Shown here one piece after another: positions 43,862 through 50,995 of a DNA stretch of 64,000 bases. Below the pieces are notes generated by a model, which had not been told where the DNA came from, searched no databases, and saw only the letters and a list, made by a program, of their open reading frames with translations. The number at the start of each line of letters is the position of its first letter. Position 1 is the first letter of the stretch. The position numbers and the translations under genes were made by a program. Source of the stretch: Pseudonocardia sp. 73-21 (GTDB lineage Bacteria > Actinomycetota > Actinomycetes > Mycobacteriales > Pseudonocardiaceae); contig NZ_MKVV01000071.1 of the NCBI RefSeq assembly GCF_001899645.1, positions 40,116 through 104,115 on the forward strand, read 5' to 3'.

Positions 43862-44389
43862 ATGAGCCCCCATCCAGCGCGTGGCCGACCCGACCGCGTC
43901 CCAGAACGGCTGATCAGTGCCGTCGTCCCCGGCCCAGCCCGGCCGACACCTCCGTTCGTCGTCCCGCTGCCCGGGCTTCCGGCACCGCCGCGGCCTCGGT
44001 CGGCCGAGCCGATCCCGATTGTCGGCACCGCGCGGGTCGACAGATCGGGGCGACTCCGGCACAGCGGCATCCTGCACGCCCTGCGGTGGCGCCCCGGCGA
44101 GGATATGGACGTCGACCTCACCGAGGCGTCCGCTGACGACGTCACCGCACTGCTGATCACGCCCGCACCGATCAGCACCGGCCCGTCGCGGCCGACCGGC
44201 GCCACATGCCGCCCACGCACCGACCCACCTCGTCCTGCCGGATCGACGCCCGCGGCGCGATCACACTACCGGCCGCAGCTCGCGCACACTGCCACATCAC
44301 GGTCGAGTCGACCGTCGTCCTCGTCGCGGACCCTGCCGCGAACCGCCTCATCGTGCTTCCCACTGCGACCGCGGCTGGGCTGCTCATGA
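43862..44389 (+). CDS. Element-borne protein with an AbrB-like core
   Basis: Up to 175 residues; the part that looks natural is about 50-100, with GTARVDRSGRLRHSGILHALRW and PGEDMDVDLTEASADDVTALLI. That pattern resembles swapped-hairpin AbrB/SpoVT-type proteins often found upstream of integrases in actinobacterial elements. The last 60 residues are low in complexity and overlap the next gene, so the gene is probably decayed or ends earlier in an intact relative. Function unknown. Confidence 0.45.
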   Translation: MSPHPARGRPDRVPERLISAVVPGPARPTPPFVVPLPGLPAPPRPRSAEPIPIVGTARVDRSGRLRHSGILHALRWRPGEDMDVDLTEASADDVTALLITPAPISTGPSRPTGATCRPRTDPPRPAGSTPAARSHYRPQLAHTATSRSSRPSSSSRTLPRTASSCFPLRPRLGCS

Positions 44390-44475
44390 GCGTCTCGACG
44401 CTCCTCGCCCCGGATGCCGACCCGCACCGACGGCCCAGCCGGGACAACCACGAAGGGCATCGGGATGAGCGCTGA
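44206..44475 (+). CDS. AbrB/SpoVT-type DNA-binding protein
   Basis: An 89-residue protein. CRIDARGAITLPAAARAH, then TVVLVADPAANRLIVLPTATAAGLL, is the looped-hinge beta-hairpin pattern of AbrB/MazE/SpoVT proteins. Such genes commonly sit just upstream of tyrosine integrases in actinobacteria and may control them. Its end overlaps the integrase start region (ATG 44465). ATG 44206 is the first start. Confidence 0.65.
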   Translation: MPPTHRPTSSCRIDARGAITLPAAARAHCHITVESTVVLVADPAANRLIVLPTATAAGLLMSVSTLLAPDADPHRRPSRDNHEGHRDER

Positions 44476-45115
44476 CCCGGCCCGGATCGCGATCGCCCGT
44501 GACGTCCTCGCCCACCTCGGCATCACTCTCGCCGACCTCAACGCCGCTGAACGCGCCGCGAGCGACCAGCCTGCCGGTGGGCGCGCCGTCGGCGGCACGC
44601 CCACAGCTGCGGGTCCGGCGTCGCTGGGGGTCTCCGCGCGGTTCGCGATCCCGACCGTGAGCTCCTACCTTCCGCGCGTTCGGGCGGCGGCCGGCCCCGG
44701 CGCGAACCACACCTACGGCAGCTACTGGACGATGATGGACCGCCTGTGGGGCCTGTCGCGAGGGCGGCGACCTCGCCCTGTGGGTGGCCGACCTCGACGT
44801 GGGCAACTGCCTGATCCGGCTGCAGGAGAAGGGCGGCACCCTGCGCTGGCAGCCGGTCAGCCTCGGCCGGCAGCTGCCCTGGGTCGCCACGCACGGCGTC
44901 TCCACCCATTGGTTGCGCCACACCACCCTCACCTGGGGTCGAGCGCCACTTCGGCTACGGCAACGTCCGCGCCTACGCCGGGCACACCGACAGCATCGGA
45001 CCCGCGACCACGACCTGCATCAAGGCCGACATCCACGCCGTGGCCACGGCACTGGCGGCCATGACGGGCCAAGCTCATCCACTGGCTGCACCAACTCATT
45101 TCCTCCAGCACATGG
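44465..45115 (+). pseudogene. Broken tyrosine recombinase (integrase)
   Basis: The first frame gives an integrase N terminus from ATG 44465 (MSADPARIAIARDVLAHLG, then VSSYLPRVRAAAGPGANHTYGSYW). After about 44750 the sequence jumps into another frame with IRLQEKGGTLRWQPVSL and GVSTHWLRHTTLTW, the C-terminal catalytic His-x-x-Arg box. A third frame then carries FGYGNVRAYAGHTDS, the second His box. The first catalytic Arg domain is missing, so there are an internal deletion and at least two frameshifts. It cannot encode an active recombinase. Confidence 0.75.
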
Positions 45116-45186
45116 AAAGTCCGCGGCCACGTTGAGGGGGGAATCGCGTGCTCGGTCGACGTCTGGCCGTCGGTAGGGTCCGCGCC

Positions 45187-46392
45187 ATGCTGCAACGCGA
45201 CCAACGTTCGGGCCGCTCGATCCGGCCCCGCGATCACGAGAGCGCGGGTGATCCCGCCGCGGAGGAGGAAGAGGCGGCCACGCCCACACCGGCCGTTGTC
45301 GACGCGGCACGTGGCTGCCTGCTCCTCACCCGAGCCCGTGCCGTGGCCGCGTTCGTCGGCGCCGGCCGTACGGTCACCGCGAAGGCGGTGCTGCGCCGCG
45401 CCGACATCCCCGCGGCATGCGCAAGTGCCGGGTTGCCCGACCCGGGCCGGGTGGTCAGCGCCGCGCACGTGCCCGCACTGCACCGGGCCTGGACCGCCGC
45501 ACAGGGTGGCGGCCTGCTGACCGTCGGCGCGACTCGGGCATGCGCAGACACGACCACCTACGACCCGATCGACCAGTGGCGGCACGGCGTCACCGCCGTC
45601 CTGCGTGCCGAGTCCGACGACCCCGGACGCCACGGCGCCATACTGGTCTGCGCCGCCGCTCTCGACGTCCTCACCACGACACCCGGCCTACCCGACCCCC
45701 AGTTCGGCGACGCCCTCGACGGCGTGCTGCACCTGCTGCCGCTGCGCGATCAGATGACGATCGGGTACGCGTTCCGCCGCGGCCTGCTGCCCGAGACCGG
45801 TGCGATCGAGGTGCTCGCCGAGTGCGGCGCCCTCGATCCCGCGACCCGTAAGGTCACCGCGCTCGGTCGGTGGGCCCGACCCGAACTGGATCGACCTCCG
45901 GCTCCCCGCACCGCGTGGACCGAGGACGACGTGCTCGAACTGCGGATCGACCTCGACCGGTTCCGCCCACCGGTCTGGCGTCGAGTACGGCTGCCCGCCG
46001 CAACCACCCTCACCGAACTCCATGAGATCATCCAGGTCCTGTTCGAGTGGGACGGGGACCACCTGCACGTCTTCACCGTCGACGGCATGCACTACGCCGA
46101 CCCGTTCCACGAGCTCCAGGAGTGCGCCGACTCCGACCAGCTCACCCTGGCCGAGGCGCTGCCCCGAGCCGGCGCCCGGTTGTCCTACCGCTACGATCTC
46201 GGCGACTGCTGGGACCACACCGTGCTGCTCGAGACCGGCGGGCCGCCCGCCACCCCGACCCGGCCCACCTGCGTCGGCGGCCGGGGAGACGCGCCCGTCG
46301 AGGACTGGCCGGACGAACAACCGCCCCCACCCCGCCTGTTCGACCTCGCCGCCCTCGACCGAGCTCTGGCCAGGCACGTGAGCCGCACATGA
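45187..46392 (+). CDS. Plasmid pRiA4b ORF-3-family protein
   Basis: About 401 residues. The C-terminal domain from about 248 (LELRIDLDRFRPPVWRRV, LHEIIQVLFEWDGDHLHVF, LSYRYDLGDCWDHTVLLE and an RPTCVGGRGDAPVEDW segment) is the pRiA4b ORF-3/IS1096 TnpR-like domain, which is frequent on mobile DNA and has no proven function. The N-terminal half is Ala-rich with no recognised domain. The open frame starts at GTG 45148; ATG 45187 is preferred. It is the only apparently intact sizeable gene of the element. Residues usually conserved in the domain are kept. Confidence 0.8.
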   Translation: MLQRDQRSGRSIRPRDHESAGDPAAEEEEAATPTPAVVDAARGCLLLTRARAVAAFVGAGRTVTAKAVLRRADIPAACASAGLPDPGRVVSAAHVPALHRAWTAAQGGGLLTVGATRACADTTTYDPIDQWRHGVTAVLRAESDDPGRHGAILVCAAALDVLTTTPGLPDPQFGDALDGVLHLLPLRDQMTIGYAFRRGLLPETGAIEVLAECGALDPATRKVTALGRWARPELDRPPAPRTAWTEDDVLELRIDLDRFRPPVWRRVRLPAATTLTELHEIIQVLFEWDGDHLHVFTVDGMHYADPFHELQECADSDQLTLAEALPRAGARLSYRYDLGDCWDHTVLLETGGPPATPTRPTCVGGRGDAPVEDWPDEQPPPPRLFDLAALDRALARHVSRT

Positions 46393-46469
46393 CCGAGCTC
46401 GCGACCGCACCGCCCAACACCGCACCGCCGGGCACGGCAGCGACGAGCCATGGCGAGGAGGGGCCGTGA
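46389..46469 (+). CDS. Very short ORF coupled to the pRiA4b ORF-3 gene
   Basis: A 26-residue frame (MTELATAPPNTAPPGTAATS...) whose ATG overlaps the previous stop (ATGA). It is Pro/Ala/Thr-rich and may be a remnant of the next gene of the element. Low confidence that it is expressed. Confidence 0.25.
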   Translation: MTELATAPPNTAPPGTAATSHGEEGP

Positions 46470-46560
46470 TCGCGCAGCCCGGCCTGATGACGGATCCGCT
46501 CGACCCCGCTAGCGTCATCCGCATGAACCCCTGCCGTACGCAGGGGTGCAACGCCTGCGA

Positions 46561-46581
46561 GTTCGAGTCCCCCTCGGACAC
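46561..46581 (+). repeat. Right attachment site (attR), copy of the tRNA-Leu 3' end
   Basis: GTTCGAG to CTCGGACAC matches the tRNA 3' end with one substitution and one missing C. The bases upstream do not pair into a T-arm, so this is not a second tRNA. Confidence 0.6.
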
Positions 46582-46652
46582 ACATCAGGACCGTGCTCCC
46601 TCGGATGGTCGAGCGAAGATCGGGCCCGCGGACGTCGGCGTCGAGACCCGGG

Positions 46653-47165
46653 TCAGGTCCCGAGGAAGGGCGCCGAGTCCCCGGTGATCCACCCCGCTCC
46701 GCCGGTCCACCGGCGGGACCCGGCCGGATCGCGGCGCTCCATCTCGTCGAGCAGACTGCGGCGCAGGTCCCGCAACCGCTCCACGGTGGCCACCTCGCGC
46801 GCCCGGCCCAGCTGCTCGTGGCTGCGGCTCCACTCGCGGGCCAGCCGCCACCCCGCCAGCGCCACCCCCAGCAGCACGAGCGGCACCCCCACCGGGCCGA
46901 GCACGATCGTCAGGCCTGCGCCGACGAGGACGGACGAGCACCCGAACAGCGCGCACGAGACGGTGTCGCCCAGCACCTGACGCCCGGGATCGCGGCGGGC
47001 CAGCACGAGCCCGCCCGCCCCGAACAGCATCGCCGCGGCGACGAGGAGGACGCCGAGTCCGGTGCTGAGGACCGAGAGCCCGAGCAGACCGGTCACGAGC
47101 GCGGACGTCCCCGCCGCCACCCGCACGACCACTGGTACCGGGCGCCCGCCCATCGGCCACGTCAT
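46653..47165 (-). CDS. Four-helix membrane protein of unknown function
   Basis: A 170-residue protein with two helical hairpins (ALVTGLLGLSVLSTGLGVLLVAAAML region and VLVGAGLTIVLGPVGVPLVLLGVAL region), then a long amphipathic C-terminal segment (SHEQLGRAREVATVERLRDLRRSLLDEMERR) that may form a coiled coil. No family is recognised. ATG 47165 is the likely start. It ends 72 bp beyond the right attachment site, outside the element. Confidence 0.65.
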   Translation of the reverse strand: MTWPMGGRPVPVVVRVAAGTSALVTGLLGLSVLSTGLGVLLVAAAMLFGAGGLVLARRDPGRQVLGDTVSCALFGCSSVLVGAGLTIVLGPVGVPLVLLGVALAGWRLAREWSRSHEQLGRAREVATVERLRDLRRSLLDEMERRDPAGSRRWTGGAGWITGDSAPFLGT

Positions 47166-47312
47166 GGCCGGTAGGTACCCCGCCGCCCGGTGGCCAACCG
47201 CACGATGCCGACCGGAGACCCCGACATTTCCTGGCGCGCCCCGGCCCCTCACCGTGCTCCACGCCGGGGCCGGTGCCGGCGTCGGCCCGGGATCACCGAT
47301 CATGGCCGTGGC

Positions 47313-47317
47313 GGAGG
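47313..47317 (+). promoter_or_regulatory. Ribosome-binding site GGAGG for the winged-helix gene
   Basis: GGAGG lies 4 nt before GTG 47322 and selects it over the ATG 132 nt upstream and GTG 47334. Confidence 0.6.
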
Positions 47318-47321
47318 TGCG

Positions 47322-48374
47322 GTGGCGGAGCGGGTGCTGTCCTGGCAGGAGCTCAACCGGGCCGTGCTGGCCCGGCAGCTCCTGCTGGAACGGGCGCCGC
47401 TCACCCCGGTCCAGGCGGTGGAGCGCCTCGGCGGCCTCCAGACCCAGTACGCACCCTCGGCCTACGTCGGGCTCTGGCCACGGCTGGCGGGCTTCCGCCG
47501 CCCCGACCTCACCGACGCGCTGACGGACCGGCGGATCGTGCAGGGCTGGGTGATGCGCAGCACGATCCACATGGTCTCGGCTGCGGACCACCCGCTGCTG
47601 ACCGAGGCCGTCCGGGAGCAGCGCCGTCGCCTGTGGCTCCGTACCCCGGCGGGTGCGGAGGGCATCGACATGGCCGCGGCCGTGGCCGCCGTCCGGTCCC
47701 ACCTCGCGCGGGGTCCGCTGCGGCAGGCCGAGATCGTCGCCCGGCTCGACGCCGACGGCTTCCCCCGGTCGACGTTCCAGGGTGTCCAGCTGTGGCTGGA
47801 CCTCGTGCGGGTGCCGCCGGCCGGCACCTGGGACTCGCCCCGCGCACACGTGTACGGCCTGGCGGAGGACTGGCTGCGGCGTCGGGCCCCCGTCGACCTC
47901 GCGACCGCGGAGGAGCTGCTGGTCTCCCGCTACCTGCGGGGGTTCGGCCCGGCGAGCCCCGGCGACGTGGCGCGCTACGCCGGCTGGTCCGTGTCCGAGG
48001 CCCGCGCGGTGCTCGGCCGGATGCGGCTGCGCACCGCGCGCGACCCGGACGGCACGGCGCTGGTCGACCTGCCCGGCGCCCCGCGTCCCGACGGCGCGAC
48101 CCCGGCGCCGGTGCGCTTCCTCTCGACCTTCGACGCCGTCCTCCTGCTGGGTCACGCGAAACGGGCCCGGGTCCTGCCCACCGAGCACCGCGACAAGGTC
48201 TTCTCCACGAGGATCCCGCAGTCGGTCCCGACGTTCCTCGTCGACGGCCGCGTGGCGGGCACCTGGCGCCTCATCGACGGCCGTGTCGTGCCGACCCCGT
48301 TCGCACCACTCCCGTCCACTGTGCGCCGCGCCGTCGCCGAGGAGGCCGAGCGGCTGACGGCCTTCCACGACTGA
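47322..48374 (+). CDS. Winged helix DNA-binding domain protein (HTH_42, AlkZ-like)
   Basis: A 350-residue member of the HTH_42 family, which includes the AlkZ/YcaQ DNA glycosylases. The N-terminal LNRAVLARQLLLERAPLTPVQAVERLGGLQTQYAPSAYVGLW region, RSTIHMVSAADHP with the conserved TxHM-like segment, and the C-terminal DGRVAGTWRL strand are typical. Some members excise interstrand cross-links or alkylated bases; others are antibiotic self-resistance factors. The catalytic QxQ of AlkZ is approached by LQTQY. The frame extends upstream, but the GGAGG site favours GTG 47322. Confidence 0.85.
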   Translation: MAERVLSWQELNRAVLARQLLLERAPLTPVQAVERLGGLQTQYAPSAYVGLWPRLAGFRRPDLTDALTDRRIVQGWVMRSTIHMVSAADHPLLTEAVREQRRRLWLRTPAGAEGIDMAAAVAAVRSHLARGPLRQAEIVARLDADGFPRSTFQGVQLWLDLVRVPPAGTWDSPRAHVYGLAEDWLRRRAPVDLATAEELLVSRYLRGFGPASPGDVARYAGWSVSEARAVLGRMRLRTARDPDGTALVDLPGAPRPDGATPAPVRFLSTFDAVLLLGHAKRARVLPTEHRDKVFSTRIPQSVPTFLVDGRVAGTWRLIDGRVVPTPFAPLPSTVRRAVAEEAERLTAFHD

Positions 48375-48424
48375 ACAGCGATTGCGCCCGCTTAGGGCGC
48401 CGGGAGGGCCGGGTCCGCGCGCCC

Positions 48425-48604
48425 GCGTCGGGTCCCTCCTACCACGCGGTCGAGCGGCCCGACGCGGAGAACCGGCCGGTGGGCGGCGAGGTCGACTTCA
48501 TGGAGCTCCACGGCGCCGTCGCCGTCGCCGCGACACCGTGGCACAACTGGGCCGTCGAGTGGACGCCCGACCACATCACCACGTTCCCCGATGCAGGTGG
48601 ACCG
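48425..48604 (+). pseudogene. Remnant of a GH16 family glycoside hydrolase
   Basis: The frame reads YHAVERPDAENRPVGGEVDFME, then joins directly to VAATPWHNWAVEWTPDHIT. These are two conserved GH16 segments (the first carrying the catalytic Glu region) with the sequence between them deleted. No start or signal peptide remains. The fragment fills the gap between the winged-helix gene and the convergent P450. Confidence 0.65.
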
Positions 48605-48611
48605 GGTCCCG

Positions 48612-49877
48612 CTACGACACGTACACCGGCTGAGCCCAGCGCAGCGGCAGGCTCGTCAGCCCGTTGATGAAGTTCGACGTCAGCCTCCGCGGCTCACCGT
48701 CGAGCTCCACCTCGGGCAGCCGGGTCAGGAACTCCGTGAAGAACGCGCGCATCTGCAGGCGTGCGAACCCCGCCCCCAGACACACGTGCGGGCCCTGCCC
48801 GAAGGCCATGTGCTCATTGGGCGTTCGGCCGACGTCGAAGCGGAACGGGTCGGGGAAGCGGCGCTCGTCGCGGTGGGCCGACACGTGGTAGACGACGACC
48901 TTGTCCCCCGCCGCGATGTCGACGCCCTGCAGCGTGACGTCCTGCGCGGCGGTGCGGCGGAAGGTGAGCACGGGCGGGTGCCAGCGCAGCATCTCCTCGA
49001 TCGCCGACGGGAGCAGCCCGGGGTCGGCACGGAGCCGCCGGTACTCCCCGGGGTGCTCGACGAGCGCGAGCACCCCACCGGGCAGGGCCGTCCGCACGGT
49101 GTCGTTGCCGGCCACCGTCAGCAGGAAGAAGAACATCTGCAGCTCGGTGTCGGTGAGCGCCTCGCCGTCGACGCGGGCCTCCACCAGCGCGGTCATGACG
49201 TCGTCGGCGGGGTGGCGGCGCTTGTGGTCGGCCAGCTCCCCGGCGTAGGCGAACATGTCGGCCAGCATCGCCGGGGAGCGCGGGTTGACCGGGGTGCCGT
49301 TGACGTCCCGGACGACCTGGGTATCGCCGCTGTGCTCGTCGTCCTGGTAGCCGATGACGCGGTTGGTCCACTTCAGCAGCAGGTGCCGGTCCGACGCCGG
49401 GACGCCCATCAGCTCGGCGAGGTTCGTCAGCGGGAAGTCGTCGGTGACCTGCGCCGGGAGGTCGCAGCGGCCGTCGGCGACCACGGCGTCGAGCAGCGCC
49501 GCCGCGCGCTCGGCGACGGCGGCGGAGAACCGCTCCAGCCGGCGGCGGGTGAACGCGCCGGTCACGAGCGTGCGGACCCGCTGGTGCTCCGGCGGGTCCA
49601 TGTTGAGGATCATGCGCCGGATGAACGGCAGGTCCTCGGCGTCGGCGTCGCGGATCTGGGTGGCGCCGAGCGAGGAGCTGAAGACCTCCGGCGTGCGCAG
49701 CACCCACCGCACGTCGTCGTAGCGGGTGATCGCCCAGAACCCGGGCCCGGCGGGCCACTCCCCCACGGCCGGCTCGGCCTGCCAGGAGACGGGCTCGTGG
49801 TCGCGCAGGTGCCGCAGCGCCTCGTGCGGCACGCCGCGGGCGAACACGGCGGGATGGAAGACATCGGTGTCCGTCAC
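48612..49877 (-). CDS. Cytochrome P450
   Basis: A 421-residue P450. The I-helix motif is AGNDT, the ExxR motif lies in IEEMLRWHPPVLTFRR with the usual following Arg, and heme Cys366 is in FGQGPHVCLGAG. The sequence type (FFFLLTVAGNDTVRTALPGG) is close to mycobacterial CYP125/CYP142-like monooxygenases of steroid and alkyl-chain oxidation, but a precise family cannot be given. GTG 49877 overlaps the stop of the nitronate monooxygenase gene (GTGA), so it is third in an operon with that gene and the acyl-CoA synthetase. Confidence 0.93.
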   Translation of the reverse strand: MTDTDVFHPAVFARGVPHEALRHLRDHEPVSWQAEPAVGEWPAGPGFWAITRYDDVRWVLRTPEVFSSSLGATQIRDADAEDLPFIRRMILNMDPPEHQRVRTLVTGAFTRRRLERFSAAVAERAAALLDAVVADGRCDLPAQVTDDFPLTNLAELMGVPASDRHLLLKWTNRVIGYQDDEHSGDTQVVRDVNGTPVNPRSPAMLADMFAYAGELADHKRRHPADDVMTALVEARVDGEALTDTELQMFFFLLTVAGNDTVRTALPGGVLALVEHPGEYRRLRADPGLLPSAIEEMLRWHPPVLTFRRTAAQDVTLQGVDIAAGDKVVVYHVSAHRDERRFPDPFRFDVGRTPNEHMAFGQGPHVCLGAGFARLQMRAFFTEFLTRLPEVELDGEPRRLTSNFINGLTSLPLRWAQPVYVS

Positions 49878-50995
49878 CCGCCCAGTGTGCCCAGCTCCCG
49901 GAGCCGCCGGGCACAGTCGTCGATGATCCTTCCGGCGACCTCCGCCGCCGGCCGCAGCTCCGCGAACGCCCCCACCACCTGCCCGATGAAGAACGACTCC
50001 AGCGCGGTGGCGCCCGGGTGGCCCCGGTCCGCGGCCTCGTCGATGCGCTCCCACGCCTCGCCGATCAGCATGGGCTGCAACGGCATCGGCAGCGGCGCCG
50101 GGCTGCCGGGGCGCTCCCACTCGTCGTGCCAGGCGCTGCGCAGCTGGCGCGCGGGCTTGCCGGTGCGCAGCGGCGAGCGCAGGGTGTCGGAGCTGGTGGC
50201 GGCCAGGAACTTCCGCTTCACCGACAGCGGCGTGATGTCCTCGTGGGTCGAGAGCCACACCGAGCCGCACCAGACCCCGGCCGCCCCGAGCGCCAGCGCC
50301 GCCGCCATCTGCCGCCCCGACGCGATGCCGCCCGCCGCCAGCACCGGCACGTCGCCGGCGATGTCGACGATCTCCGGGGTGAGGATCATCGTGGCGATGG
50401 TGCCGGTGTGGCCGCCCGCCTCGGTGCCCTGCGCCACGAGCAGGTCCACGCCCGCGTCGAGCTGGCGGACGGCGTGCTCCGGCTTCCCGACCAGCGACGC
50501 CACGACGACGCCTGCGGCGTGCCCGCGGTCGACGAGCGTCGGCGGCGGGGTGCCCAGGGCGTTCGCGACCAGCGCGATCGGGTGCGCGAACACCACGTCC
50601 AGCAGCGCGGGCACGCCGCTGGGATCGAGGTTGACCGCCAGCTCCCCGTTCGACGTCGGCGGTCGACTCGCCGGCGGGATGTCGTAGCGCTCCAGCAGCC
50701 CCTCGACGAACCGCACGTGCTCGTCGGGGATCTGCGCGCGCAGGCTCGCCACCAGGTCGCGGGGGTCGCCCGCGGCCTTCTTCCCCGGCACCAGCAGGTC
50801 GACCCCGTAGGGCCGGCCCTGGACCTGCCGTTCGATCCACGTGAGCTGGGCATCGAGCTCGGCCGGGGTGTAGGCGGTGGCCGCCAGCACCCCCAGGCCG
50901 CCGGCCCGGCTCACCTCGGCCACCACGCCGGGCGAGCGGTTGAACCCGACCAGCGGTGCCTCGATGCCCAGCAGGTCGTTCAGCGCGGTGCGCAT
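49874..50995 (-). CDS. Nitronate monooxygenase-family flavoprotein
   Basis: A 373-residue FMN-binding TIM-barrel protein of the NMO/2-nitropropane dioxygenase family. Typical segments are LVGFNRSPGVVAEVSRAGGLGVLAA at the N terminus, VAQGTEAGGHTG with the conserved His, and LAAGGIASGRQMAAALALGA. In actinobacterial catabolic clusters such proteins may act as enoyl or quinone reductases rather than on nitronates. ATG 50995 overlaps the upstream stop by one base (TGATG). It lies between the ADP-forming acyl-CoA synthetase and the P450. Confidence 0.9.
   Translation of the reverse strand: MRTALNDLLGIEAPLVGFNRSPGVVAEVSRAGGLGVLAATAYTPAELDAQLTWIERQVQGRPYGVDLLVPGKKAAGDPRDLVASLRAQIPDEHVRFVEGLLERYDIPPASRPPTSNGELAVNLDPSGVPALLDVVFAHPIALVANALGTPPPTLVDRGHAAGVVVASLVGKPEHAVRQLDAGVDLLVAQGTEAGGHTGTIATMILTPEIVDIAGDVPVLAAGGIASGRQMAAALALGAAGVWCGSVWLSTHEDITPLSVKRKFLAATSSDTLRSPLRTGKPARQLRSAWHDEWERPGSPAPLPMPLQPMLIGEAWERIDEAADRGHPGATALESFFIGQVVGAFAELRPAAEVAGRIIDDCARRLRELGTLGG

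Larger units (their letters stand above)
43654..46581. mobile_element. Decayed integrative element at tRNA-Leu
   Basis: The last 22 bases of the tRNA body (43654-43675) recur imperfectly at 46561-46581 (one substitution and one fewer C). Between them lie two AbrB-like genes, a broken tyrosine integrase with C-terminal motif THWLRHT, a pRiA4b ORF-3-family gene and a tiny ORF. This is the layout of an actinobacterial tRNA-integrating element that has lost its replication and transfer genes. At 2.9 kb it is surely not self-mobile. Confidence 0.7.

Noticed and set aside
46540..46586. Second tRNA gene near 46560
   Set aside because: Only the 3' end of tRNA-Leu is present; no T-arm or anticodon arm can pair. 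It is better read as attR.
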